From the NCBI RefSeq assembly GCF_019458805.1, contig NZ_JAIBOA010000001.1:248001-312000 (forward strand): DNA of 64,000 nt. The letters are read 5' to 3'. This document shows, piece after piece, positions 13,301 to 23,580 of this stretch. The DNA is from Actinomadura parmotrematis (GTDB taxonomy: Bacteria > Actinomycetota > Actinomycetes > Streptosporangiales > Streptosporangiaceae). The notes under the pieces were generated by a model. It saw only the letters and a list, made by a program, of their open reading frames with translations. It had not been told where the DNA came from and searched no databases. How positions within the stretch are numbered: position 1 is the stretch's first letter; each line of letters opens with the position of its first letter. Made by a program: the position numbers and the translations under genes.

Positions 13301-13460
13301 ACGCCTCGCCGCGGGCTGGCGGGACGCGCTCGCCGCCCTGGCCCGGCACGCCGCCGACCCCGCCGCCGGCGGCCGCACCCCGTCCGACCTGCCGATGGTG
13401 TCGCTCGGGCAGCGGCAGATCGACCGGCTGGAATCCCTGCTGAGGAGCCGACGCACGTGA
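1302..13460 (+). CDS. Siderophore NRPS 1: C-A-PCP-E / C-A-PCP / C-A-PCP-E
   Basis: This 4,052-residue cytosolic synthetase holds three modules. Domains (residues): C1 5-430 (HHLLIDG from 137), A1 445-935, PCP1 (Ser974), E1 1020-1455 (HHLAVDG from 1147, then EGHGR), C2 1480-1905 (HHLIMDG from 1621), A2 1925-2400, PCP2 (Ser2458), C3 2505-2930 (HHIAGDE from 2637), A3 2950-3440, PCP3 (Ser3507), E3 3555-4040 (HHLAVDG from 3692). Pocket codes by eye: A1 DSDDMGYVDK and A2 DSEDLGFVDK, whose acidic residues fit a cationic side chain (Orn, Lys or Arg); A3 DVWHFSLVDK, the serine code. E1 and E3 predict D-configured residues 1 and 3. C1 begins like EntF/DhbF ([10 protein letters not shown]), so it probably takes an aryl group from an upstream carrier protein. 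ATG1302 is preferred over GTG1299 because the GAAAGG site then has better spacing. Confidence 0.93.
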   Translation: MSGARPLPLTGAQEGVWYAQRIDPDHPGFNVSQYVEVTGPLDVAAFGAAVEGALGEADALGVRFADGPGGPRQVPGAARPWRVDVVDLRGEPDPAAAAHARMRADLAVPADLAGDRLGTQALFVLGDGEHLWFQRYHHLLIDGYSVTLLARRAAELYTAAVTGADAPPSPFRPLAPLLDDEAAYAGSEQQAADRAFWTAYRGAADPVPFAAAPRPAAATFLRERADAPPETSEAVQAAAKASRTTWADVVAAAFAAYAHRATGAADVVLGMPFMGRVGTTAARVPAMMVNVLPVVVPVRPGATPAGLAAETGRQIALARSHQRYRSEDLQRDLGLVGTGRPLTGPTLNIKPFDYRLRFGDATGTAVNLAAGPVDDLEISVYQRAGELSFEFDANPDAHTPAGLRAHRDRFLAFLHDFAARADEPLGRLDTAPPAERAPLAGPDAGPFTEPLTRVLERQAARTPDATALVTAAGSLTFAELDARANRLARLLRERGAGPERIVALALPRTADLVVALLAVLKSGAAYLALDADQPAARIAELLAGTGPVCVVSDGSFPLPEDAPVVAPGEAGGHDTAPLPDAPGPDALAYVIYTSGSTGRPKGVEVAHRGLANLFAHHRATTMAWASPDGAPLKVAHTFSFTFDSSWDALLFLFAGHELHLVGDDERREPLVLAARGYGAFDVTPAMAAELLDAGLLDDPARRPRLLMLGGDAAPAALWTRLRGVPGLTVANYYGPTEYTVDALGARAADHERPSIGAPIAGTRVQVLDAALRPVPAGGVGELYLSGPGLARGYRDRPGLTAERFVADPAGAPGERMYRTGDLVRRTAGGTLEFLGRADHQVKIRGHRVEPGEVEAALTAEPGVARSLAVAFDGRLVAYAVPAPGEALDGAALRARLAGTLPASLVPAAVVVLDALPLTAAGKVDRAALPAPEFAATGRAARTAREEVLCEVFAAVLGLASVGADDDFFALGGDSISAIQAATRGRRRGLAFAARDVFDHRTAAAVALAASETGDEREGGPEAGPLPLWPMAEWLRGLGGPIGRYSQSVVVPVPPMDGPGRLTAALQAVLDHHGALRLTVSEGWDAEIAPAGAVAAADVLRRVGADADLAAELDAAADRLDPAAGVVVQAVWSDAGPDAPGRLALAIHHLAVDGVSWRVLLPDLAEAWEQAGGSITLPRNGTSLTAWSERLAAHRDDDHRDDAAAFWERMRGGAPRPLGGRPLDPAADTLAASRTLRRALPAALTAGLLGDVPSRLRAGVQDVLLAGLGLAVAARTGHADFGVQAEGHGREGTFGGGRPADLGRTVGWLTAEYPVRLELGGIDAAAALAGGPGAGEAVKRVKELLRALPGGGVGAPRGGTAPQILFNYLGRFGGGEGLWEPAGDEDAFTVRTDPAMPMAHALEINVFARRTPDGTVLDAHWTWAPGVLDEAAVAALAGAWQEALEGVSRHAATGGAGGLTPSDVPLAGLGRAELDALLARFPGTEDVLPLSPLQEGLLFHAGFAPDEADVYTSLVHLDLEGDLDAAALRAAVAALLARHDGLRAGFVHAGLDRPLQLVPAASAPDWRETDLSHLAGAELDARLAALADEELAHRFDPERPPLLRCLLVRTGPDAHRLLVASHHLIMDGWSTPTFLRELMAAYRGAPLPAATPYRRYLRWLAGRDTEAMRDAWRGALAGVDGATLLAPDAGRSAPARPADLAVPLPGADLAAYARRHGLTLNTVLQGVWALVLGGLTGRDDVVFGTTVSGRPAELDGVEDMVGLFSNTVPVRVRLDPALPLPAALARLQSEQAALLDHAYLGLAEIQAAAGTGGALFDTLLVFENYPSEDDAAGAGGPRVTGVGNRGYTHYPLALMVLPGADPRLVLEYRPDLLPEGAAEAIAERTLSVVAQLLADDGLTAARVDLRTKAERNAPGLDGPALDGDVPDVLTAFHRQADATPDATAVVAGTERLTFAELDERAARLAAVLAAEGAGPERIVALALPRTADLVVALFAVLKTGAAYLPLDLDHPAARLRATVEDAAPVCAVVSGGAGLGVPSVDVAARAADIAAAAPHPRTAPGAGRLAYVIYTSGSTGRPKGVLVEHRGLAAMLAHHTRTVFARAVEAAGGRRLRAGHTASFSFDSSWEQLLWLIGGHELHLFDDLTRRDPQAVVAACAEHGIDTLDVTPSFAAELFAWGLLEKAPPRLLLLGGEAVADAVWTRLRDAGGVQGHNFYGPTEYTVDALGADLADSAEPLVGRPIARTRALVLDALLRPVPDGVPGELYLAGDGLARGYLGRPALTAERFVAHPSGAPGERMYRTGDLVRRLPGGALDFLGRTDDQLKIRGFRVEPGEVRAALAALPGVARAAVVARDGRLVGYAVPAPGGALDGAALREALAAALPAHLVPAAVVVLAELPLNVSGKLDRAALPEPAGLPGGAPAGRAARDVREELVASAFTDVLGVPVGPDGDFFDLGGHSLLATRLVARVRALLGADLAIRDLFEAPTPAGLVRRAAAPSGRPALAPARDLPARVPLSAAQARLWFLDRLGDEAAGYAIPFAVRIDGDLDEAALRAAWDDLLARHEALRTVYPDVDGVPCQRVLPSGPPLGVADAAPGDVPALLAEAERTRFRLADEPPVRAVLYRLGAGARLLSVAVHHIAGDEWSQAVLLRDLDAAYRARAAGREPALAQPPVTYRDYTLWQQELLSGPEAARQEGFWRKRLAGLPEEIALPADRPRPATPDPSGAAVRIALPDALHRGAARLARATGATPFMVWQAVTAVLLGRLGGGADIPLGVPVSGRTDPALDDVAGLFVNTLVLRARPDEDAPFADLVARVRDEQLALLDHRDLPFERLVEIAAPDRAPGRHPLFQVMVLHHRDTGAPADLFGQRTRLEDDTFATARFDLAFALREADDATGLTLIYAESRFDEATARTLADRFATLAGRLLAAPDEPLAGADALLPAERDAITGAWNATARDVPAGTLTDRLEAQAAATPDAVAVLFEDATLTYAELHARADALAAELRARGAGPGAIVGVALPRSLDLMVALVAVLKAGAAYLPLDPEDPAARRAGMLADAGAAALLTGEADAPEGFAPSGTPGLLVSEGTPAAPATGRAAPDDAAYVIFTSGSTGRPKGVVVPHRAIVNRLAWMQGAYGLRADDRILQKTPATFDVSVWEFFWALCEGASVVLAEPGGHRDPAYLTGLIRDRAVTTLHFVPSMLKAFLTDPGVPRCRSLRRVFTSGEALPADTAAGLHALLPVPLHNLYGPTEAAVDVTHWTYEPGAAAVPIGAPVWNTRVHVLDARLRPVPVGVPGELYLAGVQLARCYLGRPGLTAERFVANPFGAPGERMYRTGDLVRWDAAGRLVYLGRTDHQVKLRGLRIEPGEIEAALRALPEVADAAVLVRHDRPGSGRLTAYVVAAGEGGADTGALRTALAAVLPAHMIPDDFVGLPEFPLTSSGKLDRKALPAPARPTRARPAAAPPPPPPVAAPAPPDRTALMAGVFAEVLALDGVDAGQDFFALGGDSILSIQVVARARKAGLKVTPQEVFQHRTPAALAAVARQEEARTGDGAALAPTGPLPPLPAMHWFAGLAGADGPIGRFHQSVLLRTPMRADLASLTRAVQSLVDHHDALRLRLDRSSGVWALAVAERGTVPAEVRRVDATGGDLDALVAAESEAAAGRLDPDAGTLLQAVWFDAGQDTAGRLLLCAHHLAVDGVSWRTLLPDLRAAWEAAASGRVPEPPAAGTSLRAWAHRLLAEAHDGARLAELPYWKGLAAPDAPLTERLPDPARDTAATQESLTVTVPADRAARLLDDLPRAYRCGAEDVLLAGLALAAVRWRAAERGGAPAALLVDREGHGRHPLDGTDPSGTAGWFTSVHPVRLDLDGVDLDAAGRGGRATGDLLKTVKEQVRSAPDQGFGYGLLRHLNAAAAAELAGAARPQVLFNYRGRVADATGDGDGDGTGAHWPHAAESAALSAAPDPALPARYALEIDAAAPAGGGLRLELTWPSGLLDRAAAERLAAGWRDALAALARHAADPAAGGRTPSDLPMVSLGQRQIDRLESLLRSRRT

Positions 13461-16400
13461 CCGACACCGGATCCGCGCTGGAAGACGTCTACCCGCTGTC
13501 GCCGCTGCAGCGCGGCCTGCTGTTCCACGCGCTGTACGACGACGCCGAGCGCGACGTCTACACCGTGCAGGCCCACCTGGACCTCGCGGGCGAGGTGGAC
13601 GCGCCGCGCCTCCGCGACGCCGTCGCGCACGTCCTGCGCCGCCACCCCAACCTGCGCGCGGGCTTCTGGTTCGAGGACCTCGACGAGCCCGTCCAGTTCG
13701 TCCCCGCCGACACCGCGACGCCGTTCACCGCGACGGAGGAGGCCGACCTCGACGCCGTCCTGGAGCGCGAGTGGGCGGTGCCGTTCGAGGTCGGCGACCC
13801 GCCGCTGGTCCGGTTCGCGCTCGCCTCGGCGGACGCCGCCCGGCACCGCCTCGTGGTGACCGCCCACCATCTGCTCCTCGACGGCTGGTCCATGCCGGTC
13901 CTGCTGCGCGAGCTGTTCGCCTGCTACGACGGGACGCCGCCGCCCCCGTCCCGCCCGTTCCGCGACTACCTGGTGTGGCTCGCCGCGCAGGACCAGGCCA
14001 AGGCCGGGCAGGCGTGGCGCGAGGCGCTGCGCGGCCTGCCCGGCCCGGTCCTCGCCGACCCGGCGGGCGCGGGCGGCGACCTGCGCGAGCTGCCCGTCCC
14101 GCTCGCGGACGGCACCGCCGCCGCGCTCACCGCCGCGGCCGCCCGCGCCGGCGTCACCGTCAACTCGGTGCTCCAGGCCGCCTGGGGCCTCACCGTCGGC
14201 GCCCTCACCGGCGCCCGCGACGTCGTGTTCGGCGCCACCGTCGCCGGGCGGCCCGCCGACCTCGACGGCGTCGAGGACATGGTCGGCCTGTTCGTCAACA
14301 CCGTGCCCGTCCGGGTGCGGCCCGCCGAGGCCGGCGACACCTTCGCCGATCTCGCACGCGCCGTCCAGGACGAGCAGGTCCGCCTCCTGGACCACCACCA
14401 CCTGGGGCTCGCCGACATTCGCCGCCTCGCCGGCGTCCCCGGCACCGGGCCGCTGTTCGACACGCTGCTGGCCTTCGAGAACTACCAGGGCGACGCGTCC
14501 GCGCTCGCCGCGGGCGGCCTCGCCGTCACCGGCCTCGGCGCCCGCGACGCCACCCACTTCCCGCTCACCCTCACCGCGCAGCCCGGCCGGGGCACCCTCG
14601 ACCTGGTCCTCGCGCACCGCACCGGCGCCGTCGACGGGCCGCTCGCCGCGCGCGTCGCCGAGCGCCTCGCGTCGCTGCTGGAGCGGTTCGCCGCCGACCC
14701 CACGGCCCAGGTCCCCGACGCGCCCGCCCTCGACGGCGCGCTGCCGCCCGCGCCGCCGCCCGCCGCCCCCGCCGGCGGCCCCGCGCCCTACCGGACGCCC
14801 GCCGAGGGCGCCGAGGCGCTCCTCGCCGGCCTGTTCGCCGACGTCCTCGACCTGCCGGAGATCGGCGCCGACGACGACTTCTTCGCCCTAGGCGGCGACA
14901 GCATCGTGTCGATCACCCTGGTCGGGCGGGCCCGCGCCGCCGGCCTGGACATGACCGCCCGCCAGGTCTTCGAGCTGCGGACCGCCGCCGCCCTCGCCGC
15001 CGCCGTCGCCCCCATGGACGCGCCTTCGGGCGCGGACGCCGCGCAGGACCGGCCGCTCGTGGAGCTGACCGGCGCCGAACGGGCGCTGCTCCGCGCCGAC
15101 GCCGAGGACGTCCTGCCGCTGTCCCCGCTCCAGGCGGGCCTGCTGTTCGAGTCGACCTACGACACCTCCGGCCGCGACCTCTACATCACCCAGCTCGTCG
15201 TGGACGTCCGCCGCCCCCTCGACGCCGCCGCGCTCCGCGCCGCCGGGGACGCCCTGCTCGCCCGGCACGCCAACCTGCGCGCCGGGTTCGTGCAGGACGG
15301 CCTCACCCGGCCCGTCCAGGTCGTCGCGCCGCCCATGCCGATGCCGTTCCGCGAGGTCGACCTGCGCGGGCAGGGCCCCGAAGCCCTCGACGCCCTCATG
15401 GACGCCGACCGGGACGAGCGGTTCGACCTCGCCGCGCCGCCGCTCGTCCGCATGACGGCCGTGCGGCTCGCCGACGACCGGCAGCGCATCCTCATCACCC
15501 ACCACACGCTGCTGTGGGACGGCTGGTCGTCCAGCCTCGTCGTGCAGGAGATCCTCGGCCTCGCGCACGAGCCCGACGCCGTTCCCGGCGCCGTTCCGTT
15601 CCGCCGCTACCTGGAGTGGCTGGAGGGCCGCGACGCCGCCGACAGCGCCCGCGCCTGGGCCGCCGCCCTCGACGGCGTCACCGAGCCGACGCTCGTCGCG
15701 CCCGGCCACACCGCCCGCGGCGGCGCCCTGCCCGGCATGGTCCTCACCCCCGTCGGCGCCGGCCTCGCCGCCGCGCTCGGCGCCCTCGGCCGCCGCCACG
15801 GCCTCACCCTCAACACCCTGGTCAGCGGCGTGTGGAGCCTGCTGCTCGCCTCCCTCACCGGCCGCGACGACGTCGTGTACGGCGCGACGGTCTCCGGCCG
15901 CCCCGCCGAGATCCCCGGCATCGCCGGCACCATCGGCCTGTTCCTCAACACCGTCCCGGTCCGCGTCCGGCTGCGCCCCGACGAGCCGCTCGTGGAGTTC
16001 CTGACCCGGTTCCAGGCCGATCAGGCCGCGCTGCTGCCGCACCACCACGTCGGCCTCGCCGACATCCAGCGCGCCGCCGGGCTGCCGCTGCTGTTCGACA
16101 CCCTCCAGGTGGTCCGCAACACCCCGGCCGACATGACCGCCCGCGACCGCCTCGCCGCGCACTTCGGCATCGACGAGGTCGACACCCTCGACGCCACCCA
16201 CTTCCCGCTGTCGTTCACCACCAACACCGCCGACGGCGGCCGCGAGCTGTCGTTCGAGTGGAAGTACCGGCGCGACGTCTACGAACGCGCGGACGTCGAG
16301 GCCCTCTCGGCCCGCGTCGTCGCCCTGCTCGAACAGCTCGTCGCCGCGCCCGCCACGCCGCTCGCCGCCCTGGACCTGCTGTCGGCCGACGAGCGCGCCA

Positions 16401-19400
16401 CCGTCCTGGAGCGCTGGAACGCCACCGAGCGCGAGGTTCCGGACGTGACGGTCGCGGATCTGCTGGAGGAGCGGGCGGGACGGTCGCCGGAGGCGACGGC
16501 GCTGGTGTTCGGTGATGAGCGGGTGTCGTATGCGGAGCTGTCGGCGCGGGTGAACCGGCTGGCGCGGCTGCTGATCGCGCGGGGCGCCGGTCCTGAGACG
16601 GTGGTCGCGCTGGGGTTGCCGCGTTCGGCGGACATGGTCGCGGCCCTGTTCGCAGTGTTGCAGACGGGCGCCGCGTACCTGCCCCTGGAACTCGACTACC
16701 CGGCCGAGCGGCTGGCGTTCATGATGGACGACGCCCGCCCGCTCTGCCTGCTCACCACCGAGGCTCTGGCCAGCGTGCTCCCCGACGCCGCCATGACGGT
16801 CGTCCTGGACGCGCCCGCCACCGTCGAGGAACTGGCCGCTCTGTCCGGCGACACCGTCACCGACGCCGAGCGCATCGCCCCGGTCGGTCTGGACCGTCCG
16901 GCGTACGTGATCTACACCTCGGGTTCGACCGGTCGCCCCAAGGGTGTCGTCACGCCCTACCGGGGCTTGACGAACATGCAGTTCAACCACCGGGAGGCGA
17001 TCTTCGCGCCGGTGATCGAGGCCGAGGCCGGGCGCCGCCTGCGCATCGCCCACACCGTGTCGTTCTCCTTCGACATGTCATGGGAGGAACTGCTCTGGCT
17101 CATCGAGGGCCATGAGGTCCACGTCCTGGACGAGGAGGCGCGCCGCGACGCCGACGCGCTGACCGGCTACCTCGCCGTGCACCGCATCGACGTCGTCAAC
17201 GTCACCCCCTCCTACGCCCAGGAGCTCATCGACTTCGGCCTGCTGGACGCCGCCCGGCACCGCCCGCCGCTCGTGCTGCTCGGCGGCGAGGCCGTCCCCG
17301 AGCAGCTCTGGACGACCCTCCGCGAGACCGAGGGCGTGCTCGGCTACAACCTGTACGGCCCGACCGAGTACACGATCAACACCCTGGGCGGCGGCACGAC
17401 CGACAGCGCGACCTCGACCGTCGGCCGGCCGATCTGGAACACCAAGGCCCTCGTGCTCGACTCCTGGCTGCGGCCCGTCCCGGTCGGCGTGCCCGGTGAG
17501 CTGTACATCGCGGGCGTCGGCATGGCGCGCGGCTACCTCGACCGCCCCGCCCTCACCGCCGAACGGTTCGTCGCCAACCCCTTCGGGGCGCCGGGGGAGC
17601 GGATGTACCGCACCGGCGACCTCGTCCGATGGCGGAACGACGGCCTCCTGGACTACCTCGGCCGCACCGACGACCAGATCAAGATCCGCGGCTACCGGGT
17701 CGAGCTCGGCGAGATCGAGGACGCCCTCGCCCGCAACCCCGAGGTGGCGCAGGCCGCCGTCGTCGTCCGCGACACCGGCGAGACGAAGCAGCTCGTCGGG
17801 TACGTCGTCCCGGCCCTCGCCGAGAGCGGCGGGACCGCCGACCTCGACCAGGTCGGCGAGTGGCGCGAGGTCTACGACGCCCAGTACGCGCAGGGCCCCG
17901 CCGCCGCGTTCGGCGCCGACTTCGTCGGCTGGACCTCCAGCTACGACGGCGCGCCCCTCCCGGCGGAGGAGATGCGCGAGTGGCGGGACACCACCCTCGA
18001 CGCCGTCCGCGCGCTGGCGCCCCGCCGCGTCCTGGAGATCGGCGTCGGCACCGGCCTGCTCATGTCGCGGCTCGCCCCGGACGCCGACGACTACTGGGCG
18101 ACCGACCTGTCCGCGCCGCTCATCGACACGCTGCGCGGCCAGGTCGCCGCCGAGCCGGCGCTCGCCGGGCGCGTCACGCTGCGGGCGCAGCCCGCGCACG
18201 ACCTGTCCGGCCTGCCCCGCGGCCACTTCGACACGATCGTCCTCAACTCCGTCGCGCAGTACTTCCCGAGCGCCGCCTACCTCGCCGGCGTGCTGCGCGG
18301 CGCGCTGGAACTGCTCGCGCCCGGCGGCTCGCTGTTCGTCGGCGACCTGCGCAACCTGCGCGGCGCCCGCGCCTTCCAGACCGCGATCCAGCTCACCGGG
18401 GCCGACGCCGCCGCGGACGCCCCCGCACTCCGCGCCGCCGCCGACCGCGCCCTGCTGCTGGAGAAGGAGCTGCTGGTCGATCCGGCGCTGCCCGAGGCCC
18501 TCGCCCTGCCCGGCGTCACCGGCGTCGACGTGCGGGTGCGGCGCGGCCGCGCGCACAACGAGCTGACGCGGCACCGCTTCGACGCCGTCCTGCACACCGG
18601 CCCCGTCACCGACGCGTCCGGGCTGCCCGCGCTCCGCTGGGGCGCCGACGTCCGCGACCTGGACGGCCTCGCCGCCCGGCTCGCGGACGGCGCCCCGGTC
18701 CGGGTCCGCAACGTCCCGAACGCCCGCATGGTGGGGGAGAGCGCCGCCCGGCGCGCCCTCGCCGACGACGTGACGGCCGCCGCCGCGCTCCGCGCGCTCG
18801 CCGCGCCCGGCGGCGTCGACCCCGAGGACCTGCACGCCCTCGGCGACCGCCTCGGCCTCCGCACCGTCGTGACCTGGGGCGACGCCGACGACACCGTGGA
18901 CGCGCTGTTCCTGCCGGCGGGCGGCGGCGCTCTCGGCGGCGTCCGCCCGGCCGCCGCGCCGCCGGTGCTCGCGAGCGCGCCGGGCCGGTCCCGCGCCGCC
19001 GGGACGCTGCCCGCGCTGCTCCGCGACCGGCTGCGCGCCGCGCTGCCCGACCACATGGTGCCCGCCGCGGTCATGCTGCTGGACCGGCTGCCGCTCACCA
19101 CCAACGGCAAGCTCGACCGGCGCGCCCTGCCCGCCCCCGACGCGGGCGCCGTCACCGGCGGCCGCGCCCCCGCGACGCCGGAGGAGGAGGTCCTCTGCGT
19201 GCTCGCCGCCGAGGTCCTCGGCGTCCCCGAAGTCGGCGCCGACGACGACTTCTTCGCCCTCGGCGGCCACTCGCTGCTCGCCACCCGCCTCATCTCGCGC
19301 GCCCGCGCCGCGCTCGGCGTCCACCTCGCCATCCGCGACCTGTTCGAGGAGCGCACCCCCGCCGGGCTCGCCGCCCGCGCCGCGGCCGCCGCCGGAACCG

Positions 19401-22400
19401 GCGCGGGCGCCGAGCGGCCCGCGCTCGCCCCGCGCGCCCGGCCGTCCCGCGTCCCGCTGTCGTACGCGCAGCGCCGCCTGTGGTTCCTGCACCAGCTCGA
19501 AGGCCGCACCGCCGCGTACAACATCCCGCTCGCCCTCCGCGTCCGCGGGGACCTGGACCTGGACGCGCTGCGCGCCGCGCTCGGCGACGTCACGGCCCGC
19601 CACGAGAGCCTCCGCACGGTGTTCGCCGAGGAGGACGGCCGCGCCTACCAGCGCATCCTCGACCCCGCCGACGCCCCGCCCGTCCTGGAGGTCGCCGACG
19701 TCACCGAGGAGCGGCTCGGCGCGGAGGTGGACGCCGCCGCGCGGTACGCGTTCGCGCTCGACGCCGAGGCGCCGCTGCGCACCCGCGTGCTGCGGCTCGG
19801 CCCCGGCCACCAGGTCGTCGTGTTCCTGTTCCACCACATCGTCGGCGACGAGTGGTCGATCCGGCCGTTCATCGGCGACCTCGGCGACGCCTACCGCGCC
19901 CGCACCGCCGGGCGCGCCCCCGCCTGGGAGCCGCTGCCCGTCCAGTACGCCGACTACGCGCTCTGGCAGGCCGACGTCCTCGGCGACCCCGCCGACCCGG
20001 GCAGCCTCCTCGGCCGCCAGGCCGCGTTCTGGAAGGACGCCCTCGCCGGGCTCCCCGAGGAGCTCGCGCTGCCGACCGACCGGCCCCGGCCCGCCGTCGC
20101 CAGCTACCGGGGCGACACCGTGGAGCGCGTCCTGCCCGAACCGCTCGTCGCCCGGATCCGCGCGACGGCGGCGGCGACCGGCGCCACCACCTTCATGGTC
20201 ATGCAGGCCGCCCTCGGCGCCCTGCTGCACCGCCTCGGCGCCGGCGACGACATCCCGCTCGGCAGCCCCTCGGCCGGCCGCGACGACGACGCCCTCCAGG
20301 GCCTCGTCGGGTTCTTCGTCAACACCCTGGTGCTCCGCGTCGACGCCGCCGGCGACCCGACGTTCGCCGAGCTGGTCGACCGCGTGAAGCGGTTCGACCT
20401 CGCCGCGTACGCCAACGCCGAGATGCCGTTCGAGCGCCTCGTCGAGGTGCTGAACCCGCCCCGGTCGCTCGCCCGGCACCCGCTGTTCCAGGTGATGCTC
20501 GGCTACCAGAACCTCTCGGGCGGCAACGACAGCCTGCTCGGTCTGGAGACCCGGCCCGAGCCGTTCGGCACCGGCGCCGCCAAGTTCGACCTCGACCTCA
20601 ACGTCATCGAGTACGCGGGCGCCGATGGCATGGAGTTCGCCCTCGAATACGCCGCGGACCTGTTCGACGCCTCCACCGCCGAGCTGCTGCTCGCCCGCCT
20701 GGAGGCCCTCCTCGACCAGGTCACCGCCGACCCCGACCGTCCCATCGGCGACGTCGACCTGCTCACCGGCGCCGAGTCCGCGCTCATCGCGGGCTGGAAC
20801 GCCACCGAGCGCGAGGTTCCGGACGTGACGGTCGCGGATCTGCTGGAGGAGCGGGCGGGACGGTCGCCGGAGGCGACGGCGCTGGTGTTCGGTGATGAGC
20901 GGGTGTCGTATGCGGAGCTGTCGGCGCGGGTGAACCGGCTGGCGCGGCTGCTGATCGCGCGGGGCGCCGGTCCTGAGACGGTGGTCGCGCTGGGGTTGCC
21001 GCGTTCGGCGGACATGGTCGCGGCCCTGTTCGCCGTCCTCCAGACGGGCGCCGCGTACCTGCCGTTGGAGCTCGACTATCCGGCCGAGCGGCTGGCGTTC
21101 ATGATGGACGACGCCCGCCCGCTCTGCCTGCTCACCACCGAGGCTCTGGCCAGCGTGCTCCCCGACGCCGCCATGACGGTCGTCCTGGACGCGCCCGCCA
21201 CCGTCGAGGAACTGGCCGCTCTGTCCGGCGACACCGTCACCGACGCCGAGCGCATCGCCCCGGTCGGTCTGGACCGTCCGGCGTACGTGATCTACACCTC
21301 GGGTTCGACCGGTCGCCCCAAGGGTGTCGTCACGCCCTACCGGGGCTTGACGAACATGCAGTTCAACCACCGGGAGGCGATCTTCGCGCCGGTGATCGAG
21401 GCCGAGAACGGTCGTCGGCTCCGCATCGCGCACACCGTCTCGTTCTCCTTCGACATGTCGTGGGAGGAACTCCTCTGGCTCATCGAGGGCCACGAGGTCC
21501 ACGTGCTCGGCGAAGAACTGCGCCGCGACCCCGACGACCTCATCCGCTACCTGCGCGGCCACCGCATCGACGTCATCAACGTCACCCCCTCCTACGCGGG
21601 CGAGCTGCTGGACCGCGGCCTCCTCGACGATCCGCGCCCGCCGCTCGTGCTGCTCGGCGGCGAGGCCGTCCCCGAGAAGCTGTGGACGGCGCTCCGCGAC
21701 ACGGACCGGGTCCTCGGCTACAACCTGTACGGCCCGACCGAGTACACGATCAACACGCTCGGCGGCGGCACGACCGACAGCGCCACGTCCACCGTCGGGC
21801 GGCCGATCTGGAACACCAGGGCGCACGTCCTGGACGAGCGGATGCGGCAGGTCCCCGTCGGCGTGCCCGGCGAGCTGTACATCGCGGGCGTCGGCATGGC
21901 GCGCGGCTACCTCGACCGCCCCGCCCTCACCGCCGAGCGGTTCGTCGCCAACCCCTTCGGGGCGCCGGGGGAGCGGATGTACCGCACCGGCGACCTCGTC
22001 CGCTGGCGGAACGACGGCCTCCTGGACTACCTCGGCCGCACCGACGACCAGGTGAAGATCAACGGGTACCGGGTGGAGCTCGGCGAGATCGAGAGCGCCC
22101 TCGCCGCCCGGCCCGAGATCGCGCAGGCGGCCGTCGTCGCGGGCGAGCACCGCGGCCTGAAGCGCCTCGTCGCCTACCTGGTGCCCGCCGCGGGCGCGGA
22201 CGTCGACCCGGCCGCCGTCCGCGCCGCGCTCGCCGTCCGGCTGCCCCGGCACATGGTGCCGGGCGCCTACGCGGTGCTGCCGCGCCTGCCGCTCACCGTC
22301 AACGGCAAGCTCGACCGCCGCGCGCTGCCCGACCCCGAGCCGGTCGCCGCGTCCCGGCCGCCGCGCACCCCGCTGGAGGCGACGCTCTGCGCGGTGTTCG

Positions 22401-23377
22401 CCGACGTCCTCGGCGTCCCCGAGGTCGGCGTCGACGACGACTTCTTCGCCCTCGGCGGCCACTCGCTGCTGGCGATGCGGCTCGTCGGCCGGGTGCGGAC
22501 GGTGCTCGGCGTCCGCATCGCGGTGAGCGAGGTGCTGACCGCCCCGACCGTCGCCGCGCTCGCCGAGGTCGCCGCGGGCGCGCCCCCCGACGCCGGGACC
22601 GGCACCGGCCCGTTCGACCCGGTCCTCACGCTGCGGCCCGGCGACGGCGTCCCGCTGTTCTGCCTGCCCGCCACGACCGGGCTGAGCTGGAACTACGCCG
22701 GGCTCGCCGAGCACCTGCCCGCCGACGTGCCGCTGTACGGGCTCCAGGCGCCGCGCCTCGGCGGCGCGCACGTCCCGGCCGCCTCGATCGCCGACCTCGG
22801 CCGCCACTACGCGGCGCGCGTGCGGGCCGTCCAGCCCGAGGGGCCGGTCCGGCTGCTCGGCTGGTCCTACGGCGGGCAGCTCGCCCACGCGACCGCCACC
22901 GCCCTCCAGGACGCCGGCCGCGAGGTCGCGCTGCTCGCCCTGCTGGACGCCTACCCGCGCGACGAGACCGACCCCGCCGGCGTCACCGAGGCCGACGCCG
23001 CGACGTTCCTGCTGCGCGTCACCGGCCACCCCGGCGCCACCGCCGCCACCCTGGACGAGGCGGTCGCGACCCTCGCCGCCGGCGACGGGCCGCTGTCGTC
23101 GTTCGACGCGGCGACGCTGCGCCGCATCGCCGGCACCGTCCACGAGTCGGTCACGCTGCCGCTGGACCTCGGCGTGCTCGACGGCTCCGCCGTCTGCTTC
23201 ACCGCGACCGCCGACGCCGCCCTCGACCCCGCCCTGTGGGGCCCGCACGTCACCGGGGACGTCCGCGTCCACCCGGTCGACTGCGCCCACGACGACATGC
23301 TCGACGCCGGCCCGCTGGCCGCGATCGGCGCCGTCGTCGCCGACCACCTCGCCGCCCACTCCGGAGGACACCGATGA
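13457..23377 (+). CDS. Siderophore NRPS 2: C-PCP / C-A(N-methyltransferase)-PCP / C-A-PCP-TE
   Basis: This 3,306-residue synthetase completes the peptide. The GTG start overlaps the previous stop (GTGA), with GAGGAG 9 bases upstream. Domains (residues): C4 10-430 (HHLLLDG from 137), PCP4 450-515 (Ser482) with no A domain before it, C5 550-985, A5 990-1890 interrupted by an N-methyltransferase at about 1465-1850 (SAM motif VLEIGVGTG near 1526), PCP5 (Ser1939), C6 1995-2440 (HHIVGDE from 2126), A6 2450-2955, PCP6 (Ser3003), TE 3055-3306 (GWSYGG, Ser3137; a DCAHDDM His near the end). A5 and A6 both read DMENLGLINK, the known N5-hydroxyornithine code. Predicted tail: N-methyl-hOrn then hOrn, perhaps cyclised on release as in albachelin- or madurastatin-type siderophores (inference). 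C5 reads HHTLLWDG at 682-689, so aligned on the DG the second His is Thr684. PCP4 has the GGDSI form usually seen before E domains. Confidence 0.93.
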   Translation: MTDTGSALEDVYPLSPLQRGLLFHALYDDAERDVYTVQAHLDLAGEVDAPRLRDAVAHVLRRHPNLRAGFWFEDLDEPVQFVPADTATPFTATEEADLDAVLEREWAVPFEVGDPPLVRFALASADAARHRLVVTAHHLLLDGWSMPVLLRELFACYDGTPPPPSRPFRDYLVWLAAQDQAKAGQAWREALRGLPGPVLADPAGAGGDLRELPVPLADGTAAALTAAAARAGVTVNSVLQAAWGLTVGALTGARDVVFGATVAGRPADLDGVEDMVGLFVNTVPVRVRPAEAGDTFADLARAVQDEQVRLLDHHHLGLADIRRLAGVPGTGPLFDTLLAFENYQGDASALAAGGLAVTGLGARDATHFPLTLTAQPGRGTLDLVLAHRTGAVDGPLAARVAERLASLLERFAADPTAQVPDAPALDGALPPAPPPAAPAGGPAPYRTPAEGAEALLAGLFADVLDLPEIGADDDFFALGGDSIVSITLVGRARAAGLDMTARQVFELRTAAALAAAVAPMDAPSGADAAQDRPLVELTGAERALLRADAEDVLPLSPLQAGLLFESTYDTSGRDLYITQLVVDVRRPLDAAALRAAGDALLARHANLRAGFVQDGLTRPVQVVAPPMPMPFREVDLRGQGPEALDALMDADRDERFDLAAPPLVRMTAVRLADDRQRILITHHTLLWDGWSSSLVVQEILGLAHEPDAVPGAVPFRRYLEWLEGRDAADSARAWAAALDGVTEPTLVAPGHTARGGALPGMVLTPVGAGLAAALGALGRRHGLTLNTLVSGVWSLLLASLTGRDDVVYGATVSGRPAEIPGIAGTIGLFLNTVPVRVRLRPDEPLVEFLTRFQADQAALLPHHHVGLADIQRAAGLPLLFDTLQVVRNTPADMTARDRLAAHFGIDEVDTLDATHFPLSFTTNTADGGRELSFEWKYRRDVYERADVEALSARVVALLEQLVAAPATPLAALDLLSADERATVLERWNATEREVPDVTVADLLEERAGRSPEATALVFGDERVSYAELSARVNRLARLLIARGAGPETVVALGLPRSADMVAALFAVLQTGAAYLPLELDYPAERLAFMMDDARPLCLLTTEALASVLPDAAMTVVLDAPATVEELAALSGDTVTDAERIAPVGLDRPAYVIYTSGSTGRPKGVVTPYRGLTNMQFNHREAIFAPVIEAEAGRRLRIAHTVSFSFDMSWEELLWLIEGHEVHVLDEEARRDADALTGYLAVHRIDVVNVTPSYAQELIDFGLLDAARHRPPLVLLGGEAVPEQLWTTLRETEGVLGYNLYGPTEYTINTLGGGTTDSATSTVGRPIWNTKALVLDSWLRPVPVGVPGELYIAGVGMARGYLDRPALTAERFVANPFGAPGERMYRTGDLVRWRNDGLLDYLGRTDDQIKIRGYRVELGEIEDALARNPEVAQAAVVVRDTGETKQLVGYVVPALAESGGTADLDQVGEWREVYDAQYAQGPAAAFGADFVGWTSSYDGAPLPAEEMREWRDTTLDAVRALAPRRVLEIGVGTGLLMSRLAPDADDYWATDLSAPLIDTLRGQVAAEPALAGRVTLRAQPAHDLSGLPRGHFDTIVLNSVAQYFPSAAYLAGVLRGALELLAPGGSLFVGDLRNLRGARAFQTAIQLTGADAAADAPALRAAADRALLLEKELLVDPALPEALALPGVTGVDVRVRRGRAHNELTRHRFDAVLHTGPVTDASGLPALRWGADVRDLDGLAARLADGAPVRVRNVPNARMVGESAARRALADDVTAAAALRALAAPGGVDPEDLHALGDRLGLRTVVTWGDADDTVDALFLPAGGGALGGVRPAAAPPVLASAPGRSRAAGTLPALLRDRLRAALPDHMVPAAVMLLDRLPLTTNGKLDRRALPAPDAGAVTGGRAPATPEEEVLCVLAAEVLGVPEVGADDDFFALGGHSLLATRLISRARAALGVHLAIRDLFEERTPAGLAARAAAAAGTGAGAERPALAPRARPSRVPLSYAQRRLWFLHQLEGRTAAYNIPLALRVRGDLDLDALRAALGDVTARHESLRTVFAEEDGRAYQRILDPADAPPVLEVADVTEERLGAEVDAAARYAFALDAEAPLRTRVLRLGPGHQVVVFLFHHIVGDEWSIRPFIGDLGDAYRARTAGRAPAWEPLPVQYADYALWQADVLGDPADPGSLLGRQAAFWKDALAGLPEELALPTDRPRPAVASYRGDTVERVLPEPLVARIRATAAATGATTFMVMQAALGALLHRLGAGDDIPLGSPSAGRDDDALQGLVGFFVNTLVLRVDAAGDPTFAELVDRVKRFDLAAYANAEMPFERLVEVLNPPRSLARHPLFQVMLGYQNLSGGNDSLLGLETRPEPFGTGAAKFDLDLNVIEYAGADGMEFALEYAADLFDASTAELLLARLEALLDQVTADPDRPIGDVDLLTGAESALIAGWNATEREVPDVTVADLLEERAGRSPEATALVFGDERVSYAELSARVNRLARLLIARGAGPETVVALGLPRSADMVAALFAVLQTGAAYLPLELDYPAERLAFMMDDARPLCLLTTEALASVLPDAAMTVVLDAPATVEELAALSGDTVTDAERIAPVGLDRPAYVIYTSGSTGRPKGVVTPYRGLTNMQFNHREAIFAPVIEAENGRRLRIAHTVSFSFDMSWEELLWLIEGHEVHVLGEELRRDPDDLIRYLRGHRIDVINVTPSYAGELLDRGLLDDPRPPLVLLGGEAVPEKLWTALRDTDRVLGYNLYGPTEYTINTLGGGTTDSATSTVGRPIWNTRAHVLDERMRQVPVGVPGELYIAGVGMARGYLDRPALTAERFVANPFGAPGERMYRTGDLVRWRNDGLLDYLGRTDDQVKINGYRVELGEIESALAARPEIAQAAVVAGEHRGLKRLVAYLVPAAGADVDPAAVRAALAVRLPRHMVPGAYAVLPRLPLTVNGKLDRRALPDPEPVAASRPPRTPLEATLCAVFADVLGVPEVGVDDDFFALGGHSLLAMRLVGRVRTVLGVRIAVSEVLTAPTVAALAEVAAGAPPDAGTGTGPFDPVLTLRPGDGVPLFCLPATTGLSWNYAGLAEHLPADVPLYGLQAPRLGGAHVPAASIADLGRHYAARVRAVQPEGPVRLLGWSYGGQLAHATATALQDAGREVALLALLDAYPRDETDPAGVTEADAATFLLRVTGHPGATAATLDEAVATLAAGDGPLSSFDAATLRRIAGTVHESVTLPLDLGVLDGSAVCFTATADAALDPALWGPHVTGDVRVHPVDCAHDDMLDAGPLAAIGAVVADHLAAHSGGHR
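16413..17026 (+). repeat. 614-bp near-identical block in A5 (copy 1)
   Basis: This segment of the A5 domain repeats at 20793-21406 in A6, offset by 4,380 bases. I count 8 differences in 614 positions, all synonymous and all between 16654 and 16699. The blocks 16413-16653 and 16700-17026 are exact. Identity drops sharply after 17026, in the stretch that carries the specificity pocket. The first part (about 16433-16650) uses GCG, GGT, GAT and TAT codons that are scarce in the surrounding gene. Confidence 0.95.
20793..21406 (+). repeat. 614-bp near-identical block in A6 (copy 2)
   Basis: This is the second copy of the A5 block at 16413-17026, with 606 of 614 bases identical and the encoded protein unchanged. 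It covers the N-terminal part of the adenylation domain through the [11 protein letters not shown] loop and up to the start of the pocket region. Such a pair points to recent duplication or gene conversion, and is also a place where short-read assembly could collapse or cross over. Confidence 0.95.
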
Positions 23378-23580
23378 GCAACCCGTTCGACGACCCCGAC
23401 GGCACCTTCCTCGTCGTCGCCAACGACGAGGGCCAGCACTCGCTGTGGCCCTACTTCGCCGACGTCCCCGCCGGCTGGGCCGTCGTGCACGGCCCCGCCG
23501 GGCGCGCCGAGTGCCTCGACCACGTCGAGCGCGCCTGGACCGACCTGCGGCCGCGCAGCCTCCAGCGGGATCGGGTGTGA
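23374..23580 (+). CDS. mbtH: MbtH-like NRPS accessory protein
   Basis: This 68-residue protein has the MbtH family signature: NPFDD at the start, [15 protein letters not shown] and ERAWTDLRP. MbtH-like proteins bind adenylation domains and are needed for their folding or activity, so this one probably serves some or all of A1, A2, A3, A5 and A6. Its ATG overlaps the TGA of the NRPS gene (ATGA), and its own stop overlaps the GTG of the next ABC gene, so it is translationally coupled on both sides. Length and motifs are typical. Confidence 0.95.
   Translation: MSNPFDDPDGTFLVVANDEGQHSLWPYFADVPAGWAVVHGPAGRAECLDHVERAWTDLRPRSLQRDRV

Noticed and set aside
1059-13349. A 4,096-codon open frame on the minus strand opposite the first NRPS
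   Set aside because: It is the antisense shadow of a very GC-rich gene: low-complexity Gly/Ala/Arg/Val composition and no domain motifs, while the plus strand has a full set of NRPS motifs.
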